Positions 44,806-55,541 of a stretch of 64,000 nt of DNA are shown here, one piece after another. Each line of letters opens with the position of its first letter. Positions within the stretch are counted from its first letter, which is position 1. This DNA is from Paracoccus kondratievae (GTDB taxonomy: Bacteria > Pseudomonadota > Alphaproteobacteria > Rhodobacterales > Rhodobacteraceae). The position numbers were made by a program, and so were the translations under genes. The DNA lies in the NCBI RefSeq assembly GCF_009301415.1, contig NZ_CP045072.1, forward strand, positions 859,001-923,000, in the 5' to 3' direction. The notes below the pieces were generated by a model. It searched no databases. It was not told the origin of the DNA and worked only from the letters and a program-made list of their open reading frames with translations.

Positions 44806-46013
44806 GCTTCGACGTCGAAAAGGTCCGTGCCGATTTCCCGATCCTGTCGCGGCAGGTGAATGGCCGCCCGCTGGTCTATCTGGACAACGGCGCCTCGGCA
44901 CAAAAGCCGCGCGTGGTGATCGACGCGGTGACGCGTGCCTATGAGGCCGAATATGCGAATGTTCATCGTGGCCTGCATTTCCTGTCGAACCTCGCGACCG
45001 AGAATTATGAGCGTGTCCGCGCCATCATCGCCCGTTTCCTGAACGCCCCGCGTGAAGATGAGGTGATCTTCGCCTCGGGCTCGACCGAGGCGATCAACCT
45101 TGTCTCTTACGGCTGGGCCGCGCCGCGCCTGCAGGCCGGGGATGAAATTGTGCTTTCGGTGCTTGAGCACCACGCCAATATCGTGCCTTGGCATTTTTTG
45201 CGCGAACGTCAGGGCGTGCAGCTGAAATGGGTTGAGCCCGAGGCCGACGGTTCACTTCCGGCAGAAAAGGTGCTGGCCGCGGTCGGTCCGCGCACCCGGC
45301 TGATCGCCGTCACCCATATGTCGAACGTAACGGGTACCGTAGTCGATGTGGGGGCGATTGCACGCAGCACTTCGGTTCCGGTTCTGGTAGATGGCAGCCA
45401 GGCGGCCGTTCATATGCCGGTGGACCTTTCGTTGCTTGGCGTTGATTTCTACTGCATCACCGGGCACAAGCTATATGGCCCCTCGGGCTCGGGTGCGATC
45501 TGGATCCGGGCCGAGCGTCAGGCCGAGATGCGGCCTTTTATGGGTGGCGGTGACATGATCCGCACGGTGACCCGGGATGCTGTTGACTATGCCGACCCAC
45601 CTCTGCGCTTCGAGGCGGGAACGCCCGGTATCGTCAATCAGATCGGACTTGGTGCGGCGCTGGAATATCTGATGTCGCTGGGCATGGAGAATGTTGCCGC
45701 GCATGAGCGTGACCTGCGTGATTATGCGCGCGAACGGCTGCGCAGTCTGAACTGGCTGTCGGTTCAGGGCGACGCGGCGGACAAGGGCGCCATCTTCTCG
45801 ATGACGATGCAGGGCGCGCATGCGCATGACATTTCGACCATCCTCGACAAGCGCGGCATTGCGGTTCGCGCGGGGACTCATTGTGCCATGCCGCTGCTGG
45901 ATTTCTTTGGCGCCAGCGCTACGGCTCGGGCCAGCTTTGCCCTTTACAACACCCGAGCCGAGGTCGATGCGCTGATCGACGGGCTTGTTTTTTGCCGCGA
46001 GCTTTTCGCCTGA
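44802..46013 (+). CDS. sufS: Cysteine desulfurase SufS
   Basis: SufS is the group II cysteine desulfurase of the SUF pathway. The 403-residue protein has YLDNGASAQKPRVVIDAV near residue 25, ANVHRGLHFLSN, the PLP lysine in CITGHKLYGPSGSGAIW near 225, and the persulfide-forming Cys in VRAGTHCAMPLLDFFG near 365. There is no sufE or sufU nearby, so the sulfur acceptor is elsewhere or substituted. It ends the operon, 46 bases before tRNA-Arg. Confidence 0.96.
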   Translation: MSFDVEKVRADFPILSRQVNGRPLVYLDNGASAQKPRVVIDAVTRAYEAEYANVHRGLHFLSNLATENYERVRAIIARFLNAPREDEVIFASGSTEAINLVSYGWAAPRLQAGDEIVLSVLEHHANIVPWHFLRERQGVQLKWVEPEADGSLPAEKVLAAVGPRTRLIAVTHMSNVTGTVVDVGAIARSTSVPVLVDGSQAAVHMPVDLSLLGVDFYCITGHKLYGPSGSGAIWIRAERQAEMRPFMGGGDMIRTVTRDAVDYADPPLRFEAGTPGIVNQIGLGAALEYLMSLGMENVAAHERDLRDYARERLRSLNWLSVQGDAADKGAIFSMTMQGAHAHDISTILDKRGIAVRAGTHCAMPLLDFFGASATARASFALYNTRAEVDALIDGLVFCRELFA

Positions 46014-46025
46014 ACCCCATTGCAG

Positions 46026-46043
46026 AGCCGCGTTTTTGCGGCT
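46026..46043 (+). terminator. Short hairpin after sufS
   Basis: AGCCGC (46026-46031) pairs with GCGGCT (46038-46043) around a GTTTTT loop. It lies between sufS and the tRNA gene. No T tract follows the stem, so it may be a weak end or a processing signal. Confidence 0.35.
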
Positions 46044-46044
46044 A

Positions 46045-46176
<132 letters not shown>

Positions 46177-46283
46177 TCACGGAAGCTGCCTCGCGATCAG
46201 GCTGAATACCTCATAAATCATTGGAATAGATCGCAATAGTGTCGCGCGCACCCCACAGATATAGCGGCTACAACGTTCACACC

Positions 46284-46442
46284 TCAGCTAAGCGAAGCCA
46301 GAGCAGCGCCAAGGGTGACACCCGGAACAACAATTGCGGCGCCAGCCAACATAGGCTGCCAGACAGGTCGTTCGCGGATACGTGCGGTGTCTCTAATGAG
46401 AGCGGCAATCTCGGCGCGTATCAGTTCGTCGGTTTCGTTCAT
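46284..46442 (-). CDS. 52-residue prophage-type membrane protein
   Basis: The minus-strand frame opens at ATG 46442 preceded by GAGGGGCGAGA. It encodes an amphipathic N-terminal helix (MNETDELIRAEIAALIRDTA) and a hydrophobic C-terminal segment (PMLAGAAIVVPGVTLGAALA). Small proteins of this plan occur in Rhodobacteraceae prophages, by my recollection of the general pattern rather than a database match. It is translationally coupled to a frameshifted upstream ORF. I consider it a likely remnant of an integrated element next to the tRNA. Confidence 0.55.
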   Translation of the reverse strand: MNETDELIRAEIAALIRDTARIRERPVWQPMLAGAAIVVPGVTLGAALASLS

Positions 46443-46562
46443 TCTCGCCCCTCAACCTGGCCCATGGCTTGTAAGATCCAAGCCTCTACCGACGGAAGGC
46501 ACCTGCCTTCACGGAGCAATCCCCTCTTCCTTTTGCAGCGTGATCAGGTGCAGGGCATGCAT
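46439..46562 (-). pseudogene. Possible 40-residue small gene broken by one extra G
   Basis: From ATG 46562 the frame reads MHALHLITLQKEEG and then hits a stop, but removing one G from the GGGG run at 46521-46524 joins it to LLREGRCLPSVEAWILQAMG and a stop that overlaps the next ATG (ATGA). The matching overlap and the protein-like character on both sides of the run suggest a genuine frameshift. No good ribosome site precedes the ATG. Sequencing error is an alternative. Confidence 0.35.
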
Positions 46563-47080
46563 GCAGGTGCATGAGAACGATTAACCCGTAATGGCTTCAA
46601 GGCCGATAGGATGGCGACGGCCTGTATCGTTCACGATCCGGACGATGTCGACGACGGCGAAGACGACCTGCCGGAAGCCTGGCATCGGCCTTGGTGCGAT
46701 CTGGGCACATCATGGGCGGTTGCCCGTGAAGCTCGGCAGGGTGCAGGTGTTCGCGGTGGCGCAGTGCTCTGACCTTCGTAGGCATCTATCAGAATTTTCC
46801 GAACGCTTTTGGGGGGATCGTCAGGCAGATCTGCCGCATCGCTATGGCAGAGTCTCAATGCGATAGACTTTTGATTTTCAGTGTTTTTCTGCTGCTATGC
46901 GCATTGCGCATCTGCGCGGCAGGGAGACGCGATGGGCCCATTATGGCTTTGGCCCGTATGTAGCTTAGCCATCCACCATCTGCCAAACCGACCATCAGTG
47001 TTTGAGACTGTACACCGGGTCAGCTAGAGCAGGGGCTGTTCTGGGCGGGTGCAGTGACCAACAAGGACAAAGCGGTATGG
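46563..47080. other. Gene-poor stretch downstream of tRNA-Arg
   Basis: Several short open frames cross this segment on both strands (for example 46591-46866 plus and 46631-46858 minus), but none has a ribosome-binding site, recognisable motif or convincing composition. I see no tRNA 3'-end duplication, integrase or IS end. Together with the two remnant ORFs just before it, the stretch looks like decayed accessory DNA. Confidence 0.5.
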
Positions 47081-47105
47081 GGGTGCGCTCAGGCAAGGCG
47101 CACCC
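47081..47105 (-). terminator. Hairpin downstream of purL
   Basis: GGGTGCGC (47081-47088) pairs perfectly with GCGCACCC (47098-47105) around a 9-nt loop, 19 bases past the purL stop on the minus strand. There is no T tract, so efficient intrinsic termination is uncertain. Confidence 0.45.
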
Positions 47106-47124
47106 GGATCTTATGCAGGCCGCC

Positions 47125-49293
<2,169 letters not shown>

Positions 49294-49392
49294 CTTGGCG
49301 CCCTTTTCCCCGGTTTGCGGCCTTTTAAGCGCCACGGCCCGGTTAGGAAAGAGGCTCGCGCGTGCGGACGGCACCAAGGTCACGAAAGGGCG

Positions 49393-49421
49393 AAAAAAAA
49401 AGCCGGGCATAAAGCCCGGCT
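49393..49421 (-). terminator. Rho-independent terminator after the LysR gene
   Basis: AGCCGGGC (49401-49408) pairs with GCCCGGCT (49414-49421) around ATAAA; on the minus strand the stem is followed by eight T (49400-49393). It lies between the LysR gene and purL, both on the minus strand, and should insulate purL from upstream transcription. Confidence 0.88.
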
Positions 49422-49597
49422 CAAGTCCAACAGGGAGGTTGAAGGTGATGAGAGTTTCCTCAAATCATCCCCTTCGAGATCGGAAATATGTGCAGTTGGC
49501 GAATGGTTCAAGGCTGATTTCCGCATTGCAGCACATGGCCGATATGCAATCTGCGAATGCCTCGTGCAAAACGGCAGAATTCCTGCCGCTTTACCGG

Positions 49598-50518
49598 TCA
49601 ATCCACGGATGGATTGGCAATTTCCTCCTCGGTCTGCTGACGGCGCAGGGACTGGATCTCTTCCAGCACGAAGTCACGGAAGGCCGCGACCCGGCGCGAG
49701 GTGCGCAGCTCTTCGGGGAAGGCGAGAAACACCGGCACTTCGCCTGATTGAATATCAGGCAGCACGCGGATCAGGTTTGGAAAGTCCACGCTAAGATAGT
49801 CAGGCAGCACGCCGATGCCGACATGGCTGAGCACCGCTTGCAGCACGCCGAAATAGTTGTTCACCATCAGCGTCGATTTCATGTTCTGCGCCAGGACCAT
49901 TTGCGACAGGACTGCCCCCGAACTGACCTGAGGCGTCTGCGGGTTCTGGCAGATCAGCCGGTGCGCGCCCATATCCTCGACCCGTTCGGGGGTGCCGGCC
50001 CGTTCAAGGTATTCCGGCGTTGCATAAAGGCGCATGCGGATATTGAGCAGCCGGCGGCGGATCAGGTCCTGCTGGTTCGGCTCTTTCATACGGATGGCGA
50101 CGTCTGCCTCGCGCATGGGCAGATCAAGAACGCGCTCTTCCAGCATCAGGTCGATCTTGAGATCGGGATAGCGGTCATAAAGCTTGGCCAGACGCGGCAC
50201 CAGCCACAGCGTGCCAAAGCCCGTGGTGGTCGTCACCTTCAGCTCGCCGAAAACGCCTTCCTCGCTGTCGCGGATCCGGGCAGCGGTGGTGTCGAGCTTG
50301 CGCACCATGGACGAGGTCGCCTCGAACAGCAATTCGCCCTGTTCGGTCAGGATCAGACCCCGGGCATGCCGGTGGAACAGGGTCGTGCCCAGAGAATCCT
50401 CAAGCGCACGGATCTGACGGCTGACGGCAGATTGGGACAGGTGCAACACATCGCCCGCGTGGGTCAGGCTGCCCGCGTCGGCGACGGCGTGGAATATTCT
50501 TAACTTGTCCCAATCCAT
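49598..50518 (-). CDS. LysR-family transcriptional regulator
   Basis: The 306-residue protein has an N-terminal winged helix (MDWDKLRIFHAVADAGSLTH, then LHLSQSAVSRQIRALEDSLG, residues 1-60) and a type II periplasmic-like effector domain (about 90-290, FGELKVTTTTGFGTLWLVPR). Starting at ATG 50518 gives the usual LysR length; an ATG six codons earlier is possible. It stands alone, with a terminator after it and a 487-bp upstream gap. No divergent partner gene is adjacent, so targets are unknown. Confidence 0.9.
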   Translation of the reverse strand: MDWDKLRIFHAVADAGSLTHAGDVLHLSQSAVSRQIRALEDSLGTTLFHRHARGLILTEQGELLFEATSSMVRKLDTTAARIRDSEEGVFGELKVTTTTGFGTLWLVPRLAKLYDRYPDLKIDLMLEERVLDLPMREADVAIRMKEPNQQDLIRRRLLNIRMRLYATPEYLERAGTPERVEDMGAHRLICQNPQTPQVSSGAVLSQMVLAQNMKSTLMVNNYFGVLQAVLSHVGIGVLPDYLSVDFPNLIRVLPDIQSGEVPVFLAFPEELRTSRRVAAFRDFVLEEIQSLRRQQTEEEIANPSVD

Positions 50519-51005
50519 AACAATGCTTTCTTGCGGCATCAGCCATGCATTTTGTGCAACCCTTATCACAGTAGGTTAGCGGAACAAGTCTGCAAGATGC
50601 CGGGAAAACTGTTTCTCGGTCAGTGTTGCTGACTTGTCCTGCCGCGCGAGCGGCCAAGCCAAGGATGAGGGCTGCAAGAGCACATAAAAATTCCATGTGC
50701 GCTGGCGATTCAACCCAAGGGGCGGTCACGCCGTTTTGAACAGCAATGCCCGGCCCAAGGTCTTTGGCTGGCGTTCAGGACAATGCGACGAAGCTGGGCT
50801 AAAGGCAAAGCCGTGATGCGCGACCTTGCGCCGCAGGTCAAGCATGGCGCACGGCAGGGCAGCACCGGGCCCGTAAGGACTTGCGGTGTATGTGTTTTGC
50901 GGCCTTGGTCGGGCATGGCTGCCCCAACGGGTGCAGCCTGACATAAATCATGGCAATCAGAGGCCGCGCGTCCTAAAAAGACGCGTCGCGTGCAGGAGGC
51001 TGATC
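50519..51005. other. 487-bp intergenic region between LysR gene and murI
   Basis: Short open frames exist on both strands (for example 50816-50941 plus and 50710-50916 minus) but lack family motifs and good ribosome sites. A small GCGTC/GACGC hairpin lies near 50970-50985. The region is large enough for two promoters and possibly a small RNA, but I can support none of these specifically. Confidence 0.4.
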
Positions 51006-51818
51006 ATGGCAGTAGGCGTATTCGATTCGGGTTTGGGCGGTCTGACAGTGCTGGCCGCAATAGCCGCCCGAATGCCTGACCTGCCGCTGGTCTATCTGGG
51101 CGACAACGCCCATGCGCCTTATGGCGTGCGCGATGCCGATGACATTTTCAACCTGACCTGTGCCGGGGTGGAACGGCTGTGGGCCGAAGGTTGCGATCTG
51201 GTTATCCTTGCGTGCAACACGGCCTCGGCCGCTGCGCTGAAACGCATGCAAGAGACCTGGCTTCCTTCGGATAAGCGGGTGCTTGGCGTCTTTGTCCCGA
51301 TGATCGAGGCGCTGACGGAACGGGGCTGGGGTGACAACTCTCCGCCGCGCGAGGTTGCAGTTAAGCATGTGGCGCTGTTTGCCACCCCTGCGACGGTCGC
51401 CAGCCGCGCCTTTCAACGTGAGCTTGCTTTCCGTGCCATTGGCGTCGACGTCGAGGCGCAGCCCTGCGGCGGTGTCGTCGATGCGATCGAGATGGGTGAT
51501 GAAATTCTGGCCGAGGCGCTGGTGACCTCTCATGTCGAGGCGCTGCTGCGCCGGATGCCCCATCCCGAGGCGGCGATCCTTGGCTGCACCCATTATCCTC
51601 TTGTTCAGGACGCGTTCCAGAAGGCGCTGGGGCCTAAGGTCAAGGTTTACTCCCAGCCCAACCTGGTTGCCGAAAGCCTTGAGGATTATCTGGGCCGCCA
51701 CCCGGAAATGGTCGGGAAAGGCACGGTCTCGCGTTTTCTGACCACCGGCGATCCCACGCGGGTTTCGGGCAAGGCAACACAGTTCATGCGCCATTCGATC
51801 AGGTTTGAAGGTGCCTGA
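51006..51818 (+). CDS. murI: Glutamate racemase
   Basis: MurI makes D-glutamate for peptidoglycan. The 270-residue protein has [15 protein letters not shown] at the N-terminus, [11 protein letters not shown], the first catalytic Cys in [11 protein letters not shown] near residue 74 and the second in [11 protein letters not shown] near 190. GCAGGAGGCTGATC precedes ATG 51006. It is followed after 18 bases by ccmE on the same strand, so the two may share a transcript. Confidence 0.95.
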   Translation: MAVGVFDSGLGGLTVLAAIAARMPDLPLVYLGDNAHAPYGVRDADDIFNLTCAGVERLWAEGCDLVILACNTASAAALKRMQETWLPSDKRVLGVFVPMIEALTERGWGDNSPPREVAVKHVALFATPATVASRAFQRELAFRAIGVDVEAQPCGGVVDAIEMGDEILAEALVTSHVEALLRRMPHPEAAILGCTHYPLVQDAFQKALGPKVKVYSQPNLVAESLEDYLGRHPEMVGKGTVSRFLTTGDPTRVSGKATQFMRHSIRFEGA

Positions 51819-51836
51819 ACTTTGGAAGTTTATACC

Positions 51837-52280
51837 ATGAAATCACTTAAGAAAAAGCGTCGTATCCAGATCATCATCGCTGCTGCGGTGGCCCTTGTTC
51901 TGGCGGTGGGGCTGATCGGATATGGGTTTCGTGATGGCATCAACCTTTACCGTTCGCCCAGCCAGATGGCCGAGAATCCGCCATCTCTGGGCGAGATTTT
52001 CCGCCTTGGAGGCCTGGTCGAGGACGGCACCCTGATCCGTGGCGCGGGTGAAACGGTCAGCTTTCGCGTCACGGATGGCGGCGCGAGCATTCCCGTGCGC
52101 TTTACCGGCGTTCTGCCCGACCTTTTCGCCGAAGGTCAGGGCATGATCGGTACCGGTCGGATGGAGGGTGACACCTTCATCGCCACCGAAATTCTCGCCA
52201 AGCATGACGAGAATTATATGCCTCGTGAGGTGATAGATTCGCTTAAGGAACAGGGCGTTTACGAGGATCCGAACTCCTGA
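51837..52280 (+). CDS. ccmE: Cytochrome c maturation heme chaperone CcmE
   Basis: CcmE binds heme covalently in the periplasm and hands it to CcmF/H. The 147-residue protein has a basic N-terminus and one membrane anchor (about residues 9-30), an OB-fold domain, and the heme-binding motif AKHDENYMP with the reactive His near residue 122 and the following Tyr. GGAAG lies about 9 nt before ATG 51837. Its expected neighbour ccmF is separated from it by a lysis gene pair. Confidence 0.95.
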   Translation: MKSLKKKRRIQIIIAAAVALVLAVGLIGYGFRDGINLYRSPSQMAENPPSLGEIFRLGGLVEDGTLIRGAGETVSFRVTDGGASIPVRFTGVLPDLFAEGQGMIGTGRMEGDTFIATEILAKHDENYMPREVIDSLKEQGVYEDPNS

Positions 52281-52355
52281 CGCAACGCGCGCTGTGGTAA
52301 CCGCCCGTTAACCTGACTTCTCCAGCTTTTGGTCTCTTTCAGACCGGGGGCTGGA

Positions 52356-52967
52356 ATGAAGACTGTAGAACAGATCGCGGCCGAAATCGTCGCCCGCGAA
52401 GGTGGATATGTAAACGATCCCGACGATCCGGGTGGGGCGACAAATTTCGGCGTCACACTTGCGACGTTAAGGCGGCTTGGTATCGACAAGACCGGCGACG
52501 GGCGGATTGATGCGGCGGATGTCAAGGCACTGACCCGCGCTGACGCGAACGCCATTCTTGTCGAGCATTACTTTCGCAGGCCGCGTCTTGCCGAGCTGCC
52601 TCAATCGGTGCAGCCGTCCGTCTTTGACATGTATGTCAATGCCGGGGCCAATGCAGTGAAGATCCTGCAACGGCTGATCTCTCAGATGGGGTTTCTGATC
52701 GCGGATGACGGCATCGTCGGGCCTTTGACGATCACCGCGGCACATCAGGCCGATGCCGCTGCGCCCGATCATTTCGCTGACGCTTATGGTATCGCGAGGC
52801 GCAATTACTACTACGCGCTGGCTGACACCCGTCCGGCCAGCCGAAAATTCGCCCGTACGCGTTCGGGGGGCAAGGGCGGATGGATCCGGCGTGCCGAAGA
52901 ATTTATCTCGGCCCGCTATCACCTGACCATGACAGAACATCGCGAGAGGATCGCAAAATGGGGGTAA
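52356..52967 (+). CDS. GH108-type N-acetylmuramidase endolysin (gene-transfer-agent lysis type)
   Basis: The 203-residue enzyme has a glycoside hydrolase 108 domain (residues about 5-90) with the catalytic Glu in AREGGYVNDPDDPGGATNFG, and a C-terminal peptidoglycan-binding_3 domain (DMYVNAGANAVKILQRLISQ, about 95-180). It has no signal peptide, so export needs a holin, which the next gene encodes with a 10-base overlap. In Rhodobacter capsulatus the GTA endolysin and holin are of these families. It cleaves the glycan strand of peptidoglycan. Confidence 0.88.
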   Translation: MKTVEQIAAEIVAREGGYVNDPDDPGGATNFGVTLATLRRLGIDKTGDGRIDAADVKALTRADANAILVEHYFRRPRLAELPQSVQPSVFDMYVNAGANAVKILQRLISQMGFLIADDGIVGPLTITAAHQADAAAPDHFADAYGIARRNYYYALADTRPASRKFARTRSGGKGGWIRRAEEFISARYHLTMTEHRERIAKWG

Positions 52968-53488
52968 TGGATCGTTTCCTGGGTGCCGGCGCCGCTGTCG
53001 CCACCGTAACCAATGCCGCGACCGGCATGGCGGGACTGTTTCGTGAGAACGCGACCCGCCGCATGGAGCTGGACGAAGAGGCCTATGCCCGCGCGATTGC
53101 CCAGTACGGGGCCGAGTTCTCGATCCAGCCCTGCAACTGGTTCGACAGCCTGATGAACGGGCTGAACCGTCTGCCGCGACCGCTGATGACGCTGGGGACG
53201 GTCGGACTGTTCGTCTATGCCATGGCTGATCCCGAAGGGTTCGGTCTGCGTATGCAGGGGCTGAACCTTGTTCCCGAACCGTTGTGGTGGCTGCTGGGTG
53301 CTGTCATCAGCTTTTATTTTGGTGCGCGTGAGGCGCATTATTTCCGTACCCGGCCGATCATTCCGGCAAGTGCAGGTCCGGGACAGATGGGGGTAAAACC
53401 TCTTGCGACGGCACAGGCAGATCGGGCCGAGAGTGTAGCCGACAACCCGGCCTTGAGCGATTGGCTTGCTGCTGGCGGGACACGCTAG
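52958..53488 (+). CDS. Three-TM holin family protein (GTA_holin_3TM type)
   Basis: The 176-residue protein has a short hydrophobic N-terminal segment, a charged middle (ENATRRMELDEEAYARAIAQ), the family segment NWFDSLMNGLNRLPRPLMTLG and two clear membrane helices near residues 75-92 and 105-125. It overlaps the endolysin gene by 10 bases; a TAATG start at 52967 is also possible. It should form the membrane lesion that lets the endolysin reach the cell wall. It lies between ccmE and ccmF. Confidence 0.85.
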   Translation: MGVMDRFLGAGAAVATVTNAATGMAGLFRENATRRMELDEEAYARAIAQYGAEFSIQPCNWFDSLMNGLNRLPRPLMTLGTVGLFVYAMADPEGFGLRMQGLNLVPEPLWWLLGAVISFYFGAREAHYFRTRPIIPASAGPGQMGVKPLATAQADRAESVADNPALSDWLAAGGTR

Positions 53489-53576
53489 CGAGGCTGTGAC
53501 AAGATGGCAGGCGCGGAGGGCTGGTTTGCTGTCCGCGCCGTCGCTATTGTGCGGGCCAGCCACCCGGAGGAAGCCT

Positions 53577-55538
53577 ATGATCGCCGAACTTGGCCATTTC
53601 GCCCTGATCCTCGCCCTTGCGGTGGCGATCTTTCAGGTCATCGTGCCGATGGTCGGTGCCGCCCGGGGGTGGAGTGGCTGGATCGAGGCCGCGCGCCCCG
53701 CTGCGCTGGCGCAATTCGGCCTGATCGGCATTTCCTTTGCGGCGCTGACCGTGGCCTTTGTCACCTCGGATTTTTCGGTCGCACTGGTCTATGAGAACTC
53801 GCATACCGCCAAGCCGATGATCTACAAGATCAGCGGCGTCTGGGGAAACCACGAAGGCTCGATGCTGCTGTGGGTGTTGATCCTGTCGCTTTTTGGGGCG
53901 GCGGTCGCGATCTTTGACGCCAACCTGCCGCCGAAACTGCGGGCGCGGGTGCTGGCAGTGCAGGCGGCAATTGGCATGTCGTTTCTTGCCTTTATTCTAT
54001 TCACCTCGAACCCGTTCCTGCGCATGGCTAGCCCGCCTTTCAATGGCCGCGACCTGAATCCGTTGCTGCAGGACCCGGGCCTCGCCTTTCATCCGCCGTT
54101 TCTTTATCTTGGCTATGTCGGGCTTAGCATGGCCTTCAGCTTTGCGGTCGCAGCGCTGATCGAGGGGCGTGTCGATGCCGCGTGGGCGCGTTGGGTGCGG
54201 CCCTGGACGCTGGCCGCCTGGATATTTCTGACCATCGGTATCGGCCTTGGTTCGTGGTGGGCCTATTACGAACTCGGCTGGGGTGGCTTCTGGTTCTGGG
54301 ACCCGGTCGAAAATGCCAGCTTCATGCCCTGGCTTATTGCGGCTGCGCTGCTGCATTCGGCCATTGTCGTCGAAAAGCGCGAAGTGCTGAAAAGCTGGAC
54401 CATCCTGCTGGCGATCATGGCCTTTGGCTTTTCGCTGATCGGCACTTTCATTGTGCGTTCTGGCGTCATCACCTCGGTTCACAGCTTTGCCAGCGACCCC
54501 GAGCGCGGCGTGTTCATCTTGCTGATCCTTGGGGTATTTCTGGGTGGGGCGCTGACGCTGTTCACCTTCCGTGCCCCGGCGATGCAGGCGCGGGGTGCAT
54601 TCGCCCCCGTATCACGCGAAGGGGCGTTGGTGCTCAACAACATCCTGCTGGCTGTCTCGGCCTTTGTGGTCTTTGTCGGGACGATGTGGCCTCTGGTTGC
54701 CGAAATGCTGTGGGATCGCAAGCTATCGGTTGGCGCGCCGTTCTTTGAGCAGGCCTTTACGCCCTTCATGGTGGCGCTGGCGATCATTCTGCCGCTGGGG
54801 GCCATCCTGCCGTGGAAACGCGGCCGGCTTGCCCGTGTGCTATATCCGCTGCGCGGGGCACTGGTACTGACCGGGGCTGTCATGGCGCTGATCTTTGCGG
54901 TCTCGACCGGGCGTTCTGCGCTTGCCGTGATCGGAGGCGGGCTGGGGGTATGGCTGGTCGGCGGCGCGGTTGCGGATTTGTGGTTGCGCACCGGAAGTTC
55001 GGGTTTTGCGCGCCTGCGGCGGCTGCCGCGCGCTGATTGGGGTAAGGCGGTGGCCCATGCCGGGCTGGGCGTTACCTTTATCGGCATCAGCCTTCTGATG
55101 GCCTGGCAGGTCGAGGATATTCGCGTCGCCCACATTGGCGAGACGTTCCGCGTCTCTGCCTATGACATCACCCTTACCGAGGTAGACGAGCGTCCCGGCC
55201 CGAACTATCAGGCCACCGTTGCGACGATGAAGGTCACCCGTGATGGCCGTCAGGTCGCGGTGCTTTATCCCGAAAAGCGGATCTATCCGGTTCAGGCAAT
55301 GCCAACGACCGAGGCGGCGATCCAGAACGGTATGTTCCGCGACCTTTATCTGGTGATCGGCGATACGCAGCCTGACGGAGGCTGGGCGGTCCGCACCTAT
55401 ATCAAACCCTTTGCCAGCTGGATCTGGCTTGGTGTGGCTTTGATGGCGCTTGGCGGTTGCATCAGCCTGTCGGACCGCCGCTATCGCGTTGCAGCCGGTG
55501 CGCGTCAGTCCCGTCCCAGCCCTCAGCCGGCCGAGTGA
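53577..55538 (+). CDS. ccmF: Heme lyase CcmF
   Basis: CcmF is the membrane core of the heme-to-apocytochrome c ligation complex. The 653-residue polytopic protein carries the WWD heme-handling signature GGFWFWDPVENASFMPWL near residue 238, an earlier HxnG segment GVWGNHEGSMLLW near 84, and numerous helices. GGAGGAAGCCT precedes ATG 53577. It is followed by ccmH after 3 bases. Confidence 0.96.
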   Translation: MIAELGHFALILALAVAIFQVIVPMVGAARGWSGWIEAARPAALAQFGLIGISFAALTVAFVTSDFSVALVYENSHTAKPMIYKISGVWGNHEGSMLLWVLILSLFGAAVAIFDANLPPKLRARVLAVQAAIGMSFLAFILFTSNPFLRMASPPFNGRDLNPLLQDPGLAFHPPFLYLGYVGLSMAFSFAVAALIEGRVDAAWARWVRPWTLAAWIFLTIGIGLGSWWAYYELGWGGFWFWDPVENASFMPWLIAAALLHSAIVVEKREVLKSWTILLAIMAFGFSLIGTFIVRSGVITSVHSFASDPERGVFILLILGVFLGGALTLFTFRAPAMQARGAFAPVSREGALVLNNILLAVSAFVVFVGTMWPLVAEMLWDRKLSVGAPFFEQAFTPFMVALAIILPLGAILPWKRGRLARVLYPLRGALVLTGAVMALIFAVSTGRSALAVIGGGLGVWLVGGAVADLWLRTGSSGFARLRRLPRADWGKAVAHAGLGVTFIGISLLMAWQVEDIRVAHIGETFRVSAYDITLTEVDERPGPNYQATVATMKVTRDGRQVAVLYPEKRIYPVQAMPTTEAAIQNGMFRDLYLVIGDTQPDGGWAVRTYIKPFASWIWLGVALMALGGCISLSDRRYRVAAGARQSRPSPQPAE

Positions 55539-55541
55539 AAC

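Noticed and set aside
46591..46866. Overlapping short ORFs on both strands after tRNA-Arg
   Set aside because: No ribosome-binding site, motif or convincing composition; treated as gene-poor sequence.
50710..50944. Small minus-strand ORFs between the LysR gene and murI
   Set aside because: Arg/Pro/Cys-rich composition typical of non-coding high-GC frames and no ribosome-binding site.
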